Assembly: GCF_019800005.1 (NCBI RefSeq)
Contig: NZ_JABGCL010000002.1
Location: forward strand, 124,001-188,000
Direction: 5' to 3'
Source of the DNA: Geminicoccus harenae
Lineage (GTDB): Bacteria > Pseudomonadota > Alphaproteobacteria > Geminicoccales > Geminicoccaceae
Length of the DNA: 64,000 nt
Under the pieces are notes generated by a model. That model was not told where the DNA came from. It searched no databases and worked only from the letters and a program-made list of their open reading frames with translations. Positions 37,006 through 46,667 of the stretch are shown piece by piece (positions within the stretch are counted from its first letter, which is position 1; each line of letters begins with the position of its first letter). The position numbers and the translations under genes were made by a program.

Positions 37006-37081
37006 TCCCTTCGCTGGCATGACCCAGAGCAGGTTCGACGGGTTTGATCTCAGTTCGCGCCGTGGCGAACACCCCTTGGCA
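37006..37081 (-). promoter_or_regulatory. TPP riboswitch (THI element) upstream of thiM
   Basis: The minus strand reads GCCAAGGGGTGTTCGCC, then CTGAGA, ACCCGTCGAACCTG, CTGG and ATGCCAGCGAAGGGA in the order of a THI element. The conserved 3' end GCGAAGGGA runs directly into the thiM ribosome-binding site (GGGAGG), a few bases before ATG 37000. Binding of thiamine pyrophosphate would therefore hide the site and shut off thiM-thiE-thiD-tenA at the level of translation. Confidence 0.95.
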
Positions 37082-37191
37082 GGGCAGAGGATGGGGGCTC
37101 CTGCATGGAAGTCAACATCCGGCGAGGTAGACCTGGAGCGCGGCGCGTGCTGAACCTCGCATGGAGGAACGACCAGCGGAGTGTGATCGGC

Positions 37192-38130
37192 GTGAATGTC
37201 CTAGTCTTCCTCCACGACAGCGCGCTCGAGCACGACACCGGCCCGGGCCACCCGGAATGTGCGGATCGCTATGCGGCGGTGCGGGCCGGGCTCGACCGGA
37301 TCAAGGAGGGCTGGCTGCTGCGCGAAGCGGCACCCGAGGCCGAGCTGTCAGCCATCCGGGCAGTCCATACCGAGCCCTATATACGCGCGGTGCTGGATGC
37401 GATCCCGAGCCGTGGTCTGGCCCGGCTCGACCCGGACACGGTGGTCTCGCCCGGCAGCCGGGGAGCAGCGCTGCGCGCGCCCGGAGGTGCCGTGGCGGCG
37501 GTCGATGCGGTGCTGGCGGACCAGGTCCAGCGCGCCTTCGTGGCGATGCGGCCGCCCGGCCACCATGCGGAGAGCAGCCGTGCCATGGGCTTCTGCCTGT
37601 TCAACAGCATCGCGGTGGCCGCGGCCCATGCCAAGGCCGCCCATGGCGTGGGCCGCATCGCCATCGTCGATTTCGACGTCCACCACGGCAACGGCACCCA
37701 GGAGATCTTCTGGGACGACCCGCAGACCCTGTTCGTCTCGACCCACCAGTGGCCGCTCTACCCCGGCACCGGTGCCGCAGGGGAGCGAGGTGCCCACGGC
37801 AACATCCTGAACCTGCCGCTGCCGCCCGGCACGGACGGGCTGGCCTATCGCCAGCGCTTCAGTGCCGATGTCCTGCCGGCCTTGGAGCGGTTTGCGCCCG
37901 AGCTGCTGCTGGTCTCGGCCGGCTTCGACGCCCATCGCGACGATCCGCTGGCCGGCCTGTGCCTGGTCGAGGACGATTTCGCCTGGATCACCCGGGAGCT
38001 GGTGGCGGTCGCCGAGCGTCATGCCAAGGGGCGGGTGGTATCCGTGCTCGAAGGGGGCTACGACACGGGCGCGCTCAGCAGGAGCGTGACCGCGCATCTT
38101 CGGGCTCTCGCCGGCGAGGATGGCGCATGA
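37192..38130 (+). CDS. Histone-deacetylase-family protein (acetylpolyamine amidohydrolase-like)
   Basis: A 312-residue zinc-dependent deacetylase-fold enzyme. Motifs are complete: HPECADRYAAV, MRPPGHHAESSRAMGFC, VDFDVHHGNGTQE (zinc ligands), SAGFDAHRDDPLAG and LEGGYD. In bacteria such enzymes act on small acetylated molecules such as polyamines or acetoin-related substrates; which one is unknown. GTG 37192 with GGAG upstream gives MNVLVFLHDSALEHDTG. Its stop overlaps xseB by 4 bases, so it heads the isoprenoid/DNA-repair operon. Confidence 0.92.
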   Translation: MNVLVFLHDSALEHDTGPGHPECADRYAAVRAGLDRIKEGWLLREAAPEAELSAIRAVHTEPYIRAVLDAIPSRGLARLDPDTVVSPGSRGAALRAPGGAVAAVDAVLADQVQRAFVAMRPPGHHAESSRAMGFCLFNSIAVAAAHAKAAHGVGRIAIVDFDVHHGNGTQEIFWDDPQTLFVSTHQWPLYPGTGAAGERGAHGNILNLPLPPGTDGLAYRQRFSADVLPALERFAPELLLVSAGFDAHRDDPLAGLCLVEDDFAWITRELVAVAERHAKGRVVSVLEGGYDTGALSRSVTAHLRALAGEDGA

Positions 38131-38390
38131 CGGGGGAAGGCCGGCCGGTGACCGACACCAGCATGCAGGAACTGAGCTTCGAGGCGGCGCTGGGCGAGCT
38201 CGAGAAGCTCGTCCAGGAGCTGGAGCGCGGCCAGCTCGACCTGGACGAGGCGATCTCTGCCTATGAGCGGGGCACCGCGCTGAAGGAGCTGTGCCGGCAG
38301 AAGCTGGCCGATGCCCAGATGCGGGTGGAGAAATTGTCGGTGAACGCTTCGGGCGAAGCGCGCGTAGAACCGTTCGACCCCACCCGCTGA
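38127..38390 (+). CDS. xseB: Exodeoxyribonuclease VII small subunit
   Basis: An 87-residue subunit that multiplies on the XseA catalytic chain to degrade single-stranded DNA. It has the family core SFEAALGELEKLVQELERGQL and DEAISAYERGTAL-KELCRQKL, with the C-terminal ARVEPFDP tail. ATG 38127 overlaps the deacetylase-like gene. ispA follows after 42 bases, the usual xseB-ispA-dxs layout. Confidence 0.95.
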   Translation: MTGEGRPVTDTSMQELSFEAALGELEKLVQELERGQLDLDEAISAYERGTALKELCRQKLADAQMRVEKLSVNASGEARVEPFDPTR

Positions 38391-38432
38391 CCTTCGCGCC
38401 GCCAAGCTGGCCCGTTAAGCTGGATCGCCGCC

Positions 38433-39320
38433 TTGCTCAGGCCCTTCCTGGAAGAAACCGCCGCCATCGTCGAGAGCGAGATCGACCGCCTCCTGGGTGA
38501 TCCCGCCCAGCAGGCGGCGCCGCGTCTAGCCGAAGCGATGCGCTATGCCGCGCTCGGCGGCGGCAAGCGGCTGCGGGCGGCCCTGGTGCGCGCGGTGGCC
38601 CAGGCATTGGCCAGGGGTGCGGCCGATCCGCCCTGGGAGACCACCGCCGCCGCGGTCGAGCTGCTGCACGCCTATTCGCTGGTGCATGACGACCTGCCCG
38701 CCATGGACGACGCCCAGCTCCGGCGCGGCCGCCCGGCCTGCCACCGCGCGTTCGACGAGGCGACCGCGATCCTGGCGGGCGACGCCCTCCAGGCAGCGGC
38801 GTTCGGCTGGATCGCCGGCGACCCCTATCTCAGCGCCGATGCACGGGTCAGCCTCCTGGCCGGCCTGGCCGAGGCCGCGGGGCTTGCGGGCATGTGCGGT
38901 GGCCAGATGCTCGACCTGGAAGGCGAGCGCCAGCCCCCCGACCTGGCCGGGCTGGAGCGGATGGAGCAGCTCAAGACCGGGGCGATGATCGCGTTCGCCG
39001 CCGAGGCCGGGGCGATCGTGGCCGATGCGAGCCCCACCGAGCGCCAGCGCGTGCTGGCCTGGGCGCGCCATCTGGGCCTGGCGTTCCAGATTACCGACGA
39101 CCTCCTGGACGTCGAGGGCGACGGCACGCTCACCGGCAAGGATGCCGGCCTGGATGCCGCCCGCGGCAAGACTACCTTCGTTACCTTGATCGGCGTGGAC
39201 GCCGCACGGGCGCGGCTGTCCGAGCTGGCGCGCTCGGCGGAGGCGGAAGTGCGCCAGCTCGCGGGCGACACCAGCCTGCTCGACGCGCTATTCCACCACG
39301 TCGTGACCCGCGACCGCTAG
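38433..39320 (+). CDS. ispA: Farnesyl diphosphate synthase (short-chain polyprenyl synthetase)
   Basis: Condenses DMAPP/GPP with IPP to make farnesyl-PP. The 295-residue protein has the first Asp-rich motif VHDDLPAMDDAQLRRGRP (about 86-103, with the bacterial two-residue insertion) and the second ITDDLLDVEGD near 220, plus GGKRLRAAL. The start is a TTG at 38433. It stands directly upstream of dxs, so precursor supply and chain elongation are cotranscribed. Confidence 0.94.
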   Translation: MLRPFLEETAAIVESEIDRLLGDPAQQAAPRLAEAMRYAALGGGKRLRAALVRAVAQALARGAADPPWETTAAAVELLHAYSLVHDDLPAMDDAQLRRGRPACHRAFDEATAILAGDALQAAAFGWIAGDPYLSADARVSLLAGLAEAAGLAGMCGGQMLDLEGERQPPDLAGLERMEQLKTGAMIAFAAEAGAIVADASPTERQRVLAWARHLGLAFQITDDLLDVEGDGTLTGKDAGLDAARGKTTFVTLIGVDAARARLSELARSAEAEVRQLAGDTSLLDALFHHVVTRDR

Positions 39321-39350
39321 AGCAGCATGGCTCCTGGAGCAGACGGCGAC

Positions 39351-41270
39351 ATGGCCGATACCGACTTGCTCGACCAGATCGAGACCCCACAGGACCTGCG
39401 CCGGCTGCCGAAGGCGCAGATGCGCCAGGTGGCGGACGAGCTGCGCCGGGAAACGATCGACGCCGTCTCGGTGACCGGCGGGCATCTGGGCGCCGGCCTG
39501 GGTGTCGTCGAGCTGACCGTGGCGCTGCACTACGTGTTCGACACGCCCAGCGACATCGTCATCTGGGACGTCGGCCATCAGGCCTACCCGCACAAGATCC
39601 TGACCGGCCGGCGCGATCGGATCCGCACCCTGCGCAAGCCGGGCGGCCTGTCGGGCTTCACCCGGCGCAGCGAGAGCCCCTACGACCCGTTCGGCGCCGC
39701 GCACAGCTCGACCTCGATCTCGGCGGGCCTGGGCTTTGCCGAGGCGATCCGCCTGAACGGGCAGCAGCGCAACGTCGTGGCGGTGATCGGCGACGGCGCC
39801 TTTTCCGCGGGTATGGCCTACGAGGCCATGAACAATGCCGGGACCTCGAACGCCCGGCTGATCGTGATCCTGAACGACAACGACATGTCGATCGCCCCGC
39901 CGACCGGGGCGATGAGCGGTTATCTCTCCCGCGTGCTCGCCAGCCACGAGTTCCGCGAGCTGCGCGACGTCGCCAAGCGGGTGGTCAAACGCCTGCCGCG
40001 CCCGCTCCAGACCGCGGCACGCCGGGCGGACGAGTATGCCCGCGGCATGGCGACCGGCGGCACGCTGTTCGAGGAACTGGGCTTCTACTATGTGGGCCCG
40101 GTCGACGGGCACGACGTCGACCAGCTCATGGCGATCCTGGAGGCCCTGCGCGACGACGCGGCCAAGGGGCCGGTGCTGCTGCACGTCAAGACCCAGAAGG
40201 GCAAGGGCTACCCGCCGGCCGAGCGCTCCGCCGACAAGTATCACGGCGTGGCAAAGTTCGATGTCGCCACCGGCGCGCAGGTGAAGTCCGGCGGCAACCT
40301 GCCGTCCTACACGTCCGTGTTCGCGCGCAGCCTGATCCAGGAGGCCGAGGCCGACCCGGCGATCGTGGCGGTCACCGCGGCCATGCCGTCCGGCACCGGG
40401 CTCGACCTGTTCGGGCGGCGCTTTGCCGACCGCGTCTATGACGTCGGCATCGCCGAGCAGCATGCGGTGACCTTCGCGGCGGGCCTGGCCTGCGAGGGCA
40501 TGCGGCCGTTCTGCGCGATCTACTCGACCTTCCTCCAGCGCGCCTATGACCAGGTCATCCACGACGTGGCGATCCAGAAGCTGCCGGTGCGCTTTGCGAT
40601 CGACCGCGCGGGCCTGGTGGGTGCGGACGGCGCCACCCATGCCGGCAGCTTCGACGTAGCCTATCTCGGCTGCCTGCCGGGCATGGTGGTGATGGCTGCC
40701 GGCGACGAGCTGGAGCTCATGCACATGGTGCGCACGGCCGCCGCCTATGACGAGGGGCCGATCGCGTTCCGCTACCCGCGCGGGGAGGGCGTGGGCCTGG
40801 AGCTGCCGGTGCGCGGCCGGGTCCTGGAAATCGGCAAGGGCAGGGTGGTCCGCGAGGGCTCGCGCGCAGCACTGCTGTCGTTCGGCACGCGGCTCGCCGA
40901 ATGCCAGAAGGCGGCCGACGAGCTGGCGGCCCGCGGGATCAGCGTGACCGTGGCCGATGCGCGCTTCGCCAAGCCGCTGGACGAGGAACTGGTGCGCCAG
41001 CTCCTTTCCCATCACGAGCTGGTGGTGACGGTCGAGGAAGGGTCGATTGGCGGGTTCGGCAGCCAGGTGCAGCAGTTCGCCCTGGATCAGGGCCTGCTCG
41101 ACGGGGGCAGCGTCCGGCTGCGCTCGATGATCCTGCCGGACCGCTTCATCGACCACGGCACGCCGGCCGGCCAATATGCCGAGGCGGGGCTGGACGCCGC
41201 CGCCATCGGACGCCGGGTCCTGCAGGCCCTGGGCGTGCGCACCGAGCCGCTCAGGGTCGTGCAGGGATGA
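39351..41270 (+). CDS. dxs: 1-deoxy-D-xylulose-5-phosphate synthase
   Basis: First step of the MEP isoprenoid pathway, condensing pyruvate and glyceraldehyde-3-phosphate. The 639-residue ThDP enzyme shows [35 protein letters not shown], the ThDP motif [18 protein letters not shown] and [18 protein letters not shown] in the second domain. ATG 39351 matches usual Dxs starts; ATG 39327 would add eight residues. It overlaps tlyA by 4 bases. Confidence 0.96.
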   Translation: MADTDLLDQIETPQDLRRLPKAQMRQVADELRRETIDAVSVTGGHLGAGLGVVELTVALHYVFDTPSDIVIWDVGHQAYPHKILTGRRDRIRTLRKPGGLSGFTRRSESPYDPFGAAHSSTSISAGLGFAEAIRLNGQQRNVVAVIGDGAFSAGMAYEAMNNAGTSNARLIVILNDNDMSIAPPTGAMSGYLSRVLASHEFRELRDVAKRVVKRLPRPLQTAARRADEYARGMATGGTLFEELGFYYVGPVDGHDVDQLMAILEALRDDAAKGPVLLHVKTQKGKGYPPAERSADKYHGVAKFDVATGAQVKSGGNLPSYTSVFARSLIQEAEADPAIVAVTAAMPSGTGLDLFGRRFADRVYDVGIAEQHAVTFAAGLACEGMRPFCAIYSTFLQRAYDQVIHDVAIQKLPVRFAIDRAGLVGADGATHAGSFDVAYLGCLPGMVVMAAGDELELMHMVRTAAAYDEGPIAFRYPRGEGVGLELPVRGRVLEIGKGRVVREGSRAALLSFGTRLAECQKAADELAARGISVTVADARFAKPLDEELVRQLLSHHELVVTVEEGSIGGFGSQVQQFALDQGLLDGGSVRLRSMILPDRFIDHGTPAGQYAEAGLDAAAIGRRVLQALGVRTEPLRVVQG

Positions 41271-42070
41271 CGCAAGGCAGGCAGCGGCTCGACCAGATCC
41301 TGGTCGATCGCGGGCTTGCCGAGACCCGGAGCAAGGCTCAGGCGATCATCATGTCGGGCCTGGTGTTCTCGGGCGAGCGCAAGCTCGACAAGGCGGGCGA
41401 GCAGCTCAAGGCCGATGTCCCGATCGAGGTGCGGCAGAGCGGGCCGGGCTGGGTCAGCCGGGGTGCGCTCAAGCTGATCGAGGGGCTGGACCGCTTCGCG
41501 ATCGACCCGAGCGGCCTGGTCTGCCTGGACGTGGGCGCGTCCACCGGCGGGTTCACCGAGGTGCTGCTGAGCCGGGGGGCTGCGCGGGTCTATGCCGTCG
41601 ATGTCGGCTATGGCCAACTCGCCCAGAAGCTGCGCGACGACCCGCGGGTGGTCAACCTGGAGCGGACCAATGCGCGCCACCTGACGGCCGAACAGGTGCC
41701 GGAGCCGGTGGAACTGCTGGTCTGCGACGCGAGCTTCATCGGCCTGTCCACGGTGCTGCCGGCACCCCTGACGCTGTGCGCACCCGATGCCTCGCTGGTG
41801 GTGCTGATCAAGCCGCAGTTCGAGGTGGGGCCGGGCAGGGTCGGCAAGGGCGGGGTGGTGCGCGATCCGGCCTTGCACGAGGAGGTCTGCGCCCATTATC
41901 GGAACTGGTTCACGGCGCAGGGCTGGCAGGTAGCGGGGATCGTCCGCAGTCCGATCACCGGGCCTGCGGGCAATGTCGAGTTCCTGTTGGCAGCCCGCCG
42001 GTCGGTGGGTTCTGCTTCCATCGATCCGGAGCATGGGCGTGGCGAAACAGTATCAGAAGATCGAGCCTAG
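41267..42070 (+). CDS. tlyA: TlyA-family rRNA methyltransferase / S4-domain protein
   Basis: A 267-residue protein with an N-terminal S4 RNA-binding domain ([19 protein letters not shown], about 7-25) and an FtsJ-like methyltransferase domain with [16 protein letters not shown] and [12 protein letters not shown]. Characterised TlyA 2'-O-methylates rRNA; some homologues are called haemolysins, which is probably an indirect effect. It is coupled to dxs by a 4-base overlap and overlaps the next gene by about 38 bases. Confidence 0.92.
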   Translation: MTQGRQRLDQILVDRGLAETRSKAQAIIMSGLVFSGERKLDKAGEQLKADVPIEVRQSGPGWVSRGALKLIEGLDRFAIDPSGLVCLDVGASTGGFTEVLLSRGAARVYAVDVGYGQLAQKLRDDPRVVNLERTNARHLTAEQVPEPVELLVCDASFIGLSTVLPAPLTLCAPDASLVVLIKPQFEVGPGRVGKGGVVRDPALHEEVCAHYRNWFTAQGWQVAGIVRSPITGPAGNVEFLLAARRSVGSASIDPEHGRGETVSEDRA

Positions 42071-42599
42071 GATCCGGGCGTTCATCGAGCGTCAGCGCAT
42101 CTTCTTCACCGGGACTGCCGCGGACGGCGCCCGGGTGAACATCTCGCCCCGTGGCACCGATCTGTTCCGTATCCTGGACGAGAACCGGGTGGCCTATCTG
42201 GACCTGACCGGCAGCGGCAGCGAGACGGCAGCGCATCTGAAGGCGGATGGCCGGATGACCATCATGTTCTGCGCCTTCGAGGGGCCGCCGCAGATCCTGC
42301 GGCTCTTTGGCCGTGGTACCTGCCATTTTCGCGGCAGTGCCGCCTATGCGGAGCTGCTGGCCGAGTGGTTCGGCAACGAGCAGCCGCTGGGTGCGCGGCA
42401 GATCGTGGTGCAGGACATCGACCTGGTGCAGACCTCCTGCGGCTTCGGCGTGCCGCTGTTCGACTACCACGGCGAGCGCGACAGCATGGAGCGCTGGGCG
42501 CTGGGCCAGGGCGGCGAGGAAGGCTTGCGGGCCTACCGCCTCCGGGAGAATGTCCAAAGCATCGACGGGCTGCCGACCGGGATGCCCCTGGATCAGTGA
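42033..42599 (+). CDS. Pyridoxamine 5'-phosphate oxidase-fold family protein
   Basis: A 188-residue FMN-binding split-barrel protein. The N-terminal half has FIERQRIFFTGTAADGARVNISPRG and VAYLDLTGSGSETAAHL, typical of the PPOX-like group annotated as general stress or flavin/F420 proteins. The C-terminal QTSCGFGVPLFDYHGERD segment is characteristic of this subfamily. Substrate unknown. ATG 42033 lies inside the end of tlyA. Its stop overlaps the convergent GFA gene by 7 bases. Confidence 0.87.
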   Translation: MGVAKQYQKIEPRIRAFIERQRIFFTGTAADGARVNISPRGTDLFRILDENRVAYLDLTGSGSETAAHLKADGRMTIMFCAFEGPPQILRLFGRGTCHFRGSAAYAELLAEWFGNEQPLGARQIVVQDIDLVQTSCGFGVPLFDYHGERDSMERWALGQGGEEGLRAYRLRENVQSIDGLPTGMPLDQ

Positions 42600-43003
42600 T
42601 CATAGGGCGGGTGCCGCGGAAAGCGCAGCAGCTCGTCCTTGGTATCGAACCAGTCGATCCGCTCGTCGAACCAGCCATGCAGGCGCGGGCGCACCCCGTC
42701 CGGCTCGTCCAGCGATGCGATCGGCACGCCCACCGACTGCTGCTTCTCGTCGATCATGAAGAGCTGGCTGCCGCAGGTCGGGCAGAAGGAGCGCCGTGCC
42801 GCGGGCGAGGAGGCGAAGCCGTGCGGCTCGCCGCGCGTCACCTGGAACCGGGCGCTGCTGACCTGCACCCAGGCGACCACCGGCGCACCGCTGGCCCGTC
42901 GGCATTCCCGGCAGTGGCAGTAGTCGGCGAGATCGTCCTCCTCCAGCTCGATCGCGTAGCGCACGGCCCCGCACAGGCAGCCGCCCTCCATCCTCCTGGT
43001 CAT
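42593..43003 (-). CDS. GFA family (glutathione-dependent formaldehyde-activating fold) protein
   Basis: A 136-residue zinc-binding Mss4-like protein. The metal and fold Cys are in MEGGCLCGAVRYAI, DYCHCRECRRASG and SFCPTCGSQLFM. Only some family members act on S-hydroxymethylglutathione; most have no proven activity. ATG 43003 overlaps the cystathionine beta-lyase stop by 4 bases, so the pair is coupled. Confidence 0.92.
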   Translation of the reverse strand: MTRRMEGGCLCGAVRYAIELEEDDLADYCHCRECRRASGAPVVAWVQVSSARFQVTRGEPHGFASSPAARRSFCPTCGSQLFMIDEKQQSVGVPIASLDEPDGVRPRLHGWFDERIDWFDTKDELLRFPRHPPYDH

Positions 43004-44163
43004 GCCGCCGCCCCCAGCCGCGCGAAGCCGGCCTCGAGATCGGCGATCAGGTCCTCGATCGCCTCCAGGCCGACATGGATGCGCAGGCAGGGGCCTTCCG
43101 TCTGCCATTCGGTGGCGCTGCGCGTCGTCTGCGGGAAGGTCGGGATCAGCAGGCTCTCATAGCCGCCCCACGACCAGCCCATGCCGAACAGCTTCATGCC
43201 GTTCAGCATGGCGGCCACGGCATCTCGGCTGGCCGGCTTCAGGACCAGGCCGAACAGGCCGGAAGCACCCTTGAAGTCGCGCTTCCACAGGGCGTGACCG
43301 GGATCCTCCGGCAGGGCCGGATGCAGCACCCGCGCCACTTCCGGGCGCTCCTGCAGCCACCGGGCGATGCGGATGCCGCTTTCCATGTGCCGCTGGAGCC
43401 GGACCTCCAGGGTGCGGAGTGCCCGGAGCACCAGCCAGCAGTCCTCAGGGCTGGTCGACATGCCGAGATCCTGCACGCCCTGGCGCAGCCGGGGGTGGAT
43501 CTCCGGCGTGGAGGTGACGATCCCCATCATCAGGTCGGAATGGCCGCCCAGATACTTGGTGGCGGCATGGACGGTCACGTCGACCCCATGCTCGTAGGGC
43601 TTGAAGAACAAGGGCGTGGCCCAGGTGTTGTCGAACACCACCAGGGCACCACGGGCATGGGCGATCTCGGCCACCCGCTTCACGTCGGTGACCTCGAAGG
43701 TGAGGGAGCCCGGGCTCTCCAGGTAGACGATGCGCGTCTCCGGCCGCATCCCCGCCTCGACCTGCTCGGGCTGGAGCGGATCGAAATAGTCGACCGCCAC
43801 GCCCATGCGCTTCAGCAGGTGGTCGGCGGTATGCCGGGTCGGCTGGTACACGTTGTCCGCGATCAGCACATGATCGCCTGCCTGCAGGAGGGCCAGGAGC
43901 GTCGCCACGATCGCACCCTTGCCCGAGCCCACCGTCACCGCCCCGCCGGCACCCTCCAGCGTCGCCACCGCCTCCTCCAGCGCGAAGGTCGTGGGCGTGC
44001 CGTAGCGGCCGTAATTGACGACGCCAGGGCCCGGCCTCGCGGCGAGCAGGGCGTCCATCGTCGGGAACAGGATGGTCGAGGCCCGCTGGATCGGCGGATT
44101 GACGATCCCGTCATTCTGCTCGGGATCGCGGCCGAGCGTGGTCACTAGGGTCGCGTCGCGCAT
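43000..44163 (-). CDS. metC: Cystathionine beta-lyase (Cys/Met metabolism PLP enzyme)
   Basis: PLP-dependent cleavage of cystathionine to homocysteine in methionine synthesis. The 387-residue fold-type I enzyme has YGRYGTPTTFALEEAVATLEG near the N-terminus, the PLP-stacking region AGDHVLIADNVYQPTR, and the Schiff-base Lys in HAATKYLGGHSDLMMG. GMGWSWGGYESL near the end is typical of beta-lyases. GGAGGA lies 5 bases before ATG 44163, preferred over ATG 44184. Gamma-synthase or lyase activity cannot be fully excluded. Confidence 0.88.
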   Translation of the reverse strand: MRDATLVTTLGRDPEQNDGIVNPPIQRASTILFPTMDALLAARPGPGVVNYGRYGTPTTFALEEAVATLEGAGGAVTVGSGKGAIVATLLALLQAGDHVLIADNVYQPTRHTADHLLKRMGVAVDYFDPLQPEQVEAGMRPETRIVYLESPGSLTFEVTDVKRVAEIAHARGALVVFDNTWATPLFFKPYEHGVDVTVHAATKYLGGHSDLMMGIVTSTPEIHPRLRQGVQDLGMSTSPEDCWLVLRALRTLEVRLQRHMESGIRIARWLQERPEVARVLHPALPEDPGHALWKRDFKGASGLFGLVLKPASRDAVAAMLNGMKLFGMGWSWGGYESLLIPTFPQTTRSATEWQTEGPCLRIHVGLEAIEDLIADLEAGFARLGAAA

Positions 44164-44305
44164 CCGTTCCTCCGAAAACCGCATGCGCGGGCTAGCACGG
44201 GAAGGCGGCCTGGCGAAGCCGGGGCGTGACGTCCACTCGGGTGATTCCTGACCGGTGGCGGTTGGCAGCCTGAAATTTGCGTGCCATGCCTGTTACCGGA
44301 TCGGG

Positions 44306-44321
44306 AGTGTAGGGTTACACT
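44306..44321 (+). promoter_or_regulatory. Small inverted repeat in the aapJ leader
   Basis: AGTGTA (44306-44311), four bases, TACACT (44316-44321), about 48 bases before the aapJ start. It may be an operator or an RNA hairpin in the leader. No -35/-10 pair was clear around it. Confidence 0.25.
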
Positions 44322-44368
44322 TCCATGAACGGCGGCCGGATCGGCCGAGAACCGAGGGAGAGCCTATC

Positions 44369-45391
44369 ATGCGTCTTTCGAGTCTGCTGGGCGCCTGCGC
44401 GCTGGTCGCGCTCGGAGCCACGGCGGCACAGGCGGGGCCCACCCTGGATGCGGTGAAGCAGAAGGGGTTCGTACAGTGCGGCACCAACGTGTCGGGCCTG
44501 CCGGGTTTCGCCTCGGTGAATAACGAGAACCAGTGGTCCGGCCTCGACATCGATCTGTGCAAGGCCGTGGCCGTGGCCCTGTTCAACGATCCCAATGCCG
44601 TGAAGTACACGCCGCTGAACGCCAAGGAGCGGTTCACCGCGCTGCAGTCCGGGCAGATCGACATCCTGTCGCGCAACACGACCAACACGCTGTCGCGTGA
44701 CACGGCACTCGGCCTCGACTTCCCGGTGATCAACTATTACGACGGCCAGGGCTTCATGGCCAAGAAGGCGCTGGGCGTTCAGTCGGCGCTGGAGCTGGAT
44801 GGCGCCTCGGTCTGCGTCCAGGCCGGCACCACGACCGAATTGAACCTCGCCGACTTCTTCCGCGCCAACAACATGAACTACCAGGGCGTGGTGTTCGAGA
44901 ACAACGACGAGGTCCTGGCCGCTTACGATTCCGGCCGCTGCGACGTGCTGACCACGGACGCCTCGGGCCTCTACTCGACCCGCACCAAGCTGCAGAACCC
45001 GGACGACCACATGGTTCTGCCCGAAATCATCAGCAAGGAACCGCTGGGTCCGGCCGTGCGCCATGGCGACAACGAGTGGGCCGACATCGTCCGCTGGTCG
45101 TTCTACGCCATGGTGCAGGCCGAGGAGTTCGGGATCACCAGCGAGAATGTCGAGCAGATCGCGGAGGAGACCCAGAACCCCGACATCCAGCGCTTCCTCG
45201 GCAAGCTCGACGAGCTCGGCGCGGGCGTAGGCCTGCCCAACGATTTCGCCGTGCAGATCGTCAAGCAGATCGGCAATTACGGCGAGAGCTTCGAGCGCAA
45301 TGTCGGCATGGGCTCCACGCTCAAGATCGAGCGCGGCCTGAACGCGCTGTGGACCGATGGCGGGCTGCAGTACGCCATGCCGTTCCGCTGA
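44369..45391 (+). CDS. aapJ: General L-amino-acid ABC transporter, periplasmic binding protein
   Basis: A 340-residue type-2 solute-binding protein that delivers amino acids to AapQM. The signal peptide ends at ALGATAAQA. The mature protein opens with TLDAVKQKGFVQCGTNVSGLPGF-like sequence and shows WSGLDIDLCKAVAVALF, SRNTTNTLSRDTALGLDF and YDGQGFMAKKALG, all typical of AapJ/BztA. GGGAG is about 8 bases before ATG 44369. It is first in a four-gene transport operon. Confidence 0.95.
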   Translation: MRLSSLLGACALVALGATAAQAGPTLDAVKQKGFVQCGTNVSGLPGFASVNNENQWSGLDIDLCKAVAVALFNDPNAVKYTPLNAKERFTALQSGQIDILSRNTTNTLSRDTALGLDFPVINYYDGQGFMAKKALGVQSALELDGASVCVQAGTTTELNLADFFRANNMNYQGVVFENNDEVLAAYDSGRCDVLTTDASGLYSTRTKLQNPDDHMVLPEIISKEPLGPAVRHGDNEWADIVRWSFYAMVQAEEFGITSENVEQIAEETQNPDIQRFLGKLDELGAGVGLPNDFAVQIVKQIGNYGESFERNVGMGSTLKIERGLNALWTDGGLQYAMPFR

Positions 45392-45481
45392 CCGATCCGG
45401 CGAGGGCTGCCGCATGCAGCCCTCGCTGTCTTCGCGCTGTGCCCGCTGACCGCAGGGCTCAGCGAGCTACCAGGAGCGATC

Positions 45482-46663
45482 ATGGCGCAGTCAGCACCAA
45501 GGCCGCCGGCCCGGCCACCGTTCTGGAACGACCCGCTCGTCCGCTCGATCATCTATCAGGTGCTGGCCATCGGATTGGTCTGCGCGGTCGGCTGGTACTT
45601 GATCCACAACACGATCACCAATCTCCAGCGCCTGGGCGTCTCCACCGGCTTCGGCTTCCTCGACCGGCCGTCCGGCTTCGACATCTCGCAGGTCCTGATC
45701 GACTACAACTCCACCTACAGTTTCGGCCGGGCCTTCCTGGTGGGCCTCTTGAACACGGCACTGGTGGCGGTCTGCGGCATCGTGCTGGCCACGATCATCG
45801 GCTTCCTGGTCGGGATCGGCCGGCTGTCGCGCAACTGGCTGATCGCGCGCCTGTGCACCACCTATGTCGAGATCCTGCGCAACATCCCGATCCTCCTGCA
45901 GCTCATCTTCGTCTACACGCTGCTGGTCTCGGTGCTGCCGGCCCCGCGGGAAAGCCTGGCCATCGGCGAGACCGTGTTCCTGAACACGAGCGGCCTGTTC
46001 GTGCCACGGGTGATCCCGCTGGCCGGGGCAGGGCTGTTCTTCCTGTCGATCCCGATCGCCGTGGTCCTGGCCTGGCTGTTCGCGCGCTGGGCGCGCATCC
46101 GGCGCGAGCTCACCGGGCAGAGCCTGCCGCGCAACTGGATCACGCTCCTGATCCTGGTCGGCCTGCCGCTCCTGACCTTCCTCGCGACCGGCCGGCCGGT
46201 GGAACTGGAATATACCACGATCGGCCGCTTCCGGCCGCAGGGCGGATTCGCTCTGCAGCCGGAGTTCGTGGCGCTGGTGGTGGGCCTGTCGATCTATACG
46301 GCCTCCTACATCGCCGAGATCGTCCGCTCGGGCATCCTGGCGATCGGCAAGGGCCAGATCGAGGCGGCGAGTGCGCTCGGCCTGGAGCGCAGCCAGATCC
46401 TGCGTCTGGTGGTGGTGCCTCAGGCGCTCAGGGTCATCGTGCCGCCGCTCACCAGCCAGTACCTGAACCTCACCAAGAACAGCTCGCTGGGCGTGGCGGT
46501 GGGCTATCCCGACCTGTTCAGCGTGGCCGGCACCATCAACAACCAGACCGGGCAGGCAGTGGAGGTCATCGCCATCACCATGGCGGTCTACCTCCTGTTC
46601 AGCCTGATCACCTCGGCCTTCATGAACTGGTACAACGCGCGCATCGCGCTGGTGGAGCGCTGA
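45482..46663 (+). CDS. aapQ: General L-amino-acid ABC transporter permease AapQ
   Basis: A 393-residue inner-membrane permease, longer than usual His/Glu/Gln/Arg/opine-type permeases because of a hydrophobic insertion in the middle, as in AapQ/BztB. The EAA-type loop is AASALGLERSQILRLVVVPQALRVIVPP near residue 300. It pairs with AapM to form the channel. It begins 90 bases after aapJ and is followed by aapM after 4 bases. Confidence 0.94.
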   Translation: MAQSAPRPPARPPFWNDPLVRSIIYQVLAIGLVCAVGWYLIHNTITNLQRLGVSTGFGFLDRPSGFDISQVLIDYNSTYSFGRAFLVGLLNTALVAVCGIVLATIIGFLVGIGRLSRNWLIARLCTTYVEILRNIPILLQLIFVYTLLVSVLPAPRESLAIGETVFLNTSGLFVPRVIPLAGAGLFFLSIPIAVVLAWLFARWARIRRELTGQSLPRNWITLLILVGLPLLTFLATGRPVELEYTTIGRFRPQGGFALQPEFVALVVGLSIYTASYIAEIVRSGILAIGKGQIEAASALGLERSQILRLVVVPQALRVIVPPLTSQYLNLTKNSSLGVAVGYPDLFSVAGTINNQTGQAVEVIAITMAVYLLFSLITSAFMNWYNARIALVER

Positions 46664-46667
46664 CGCC

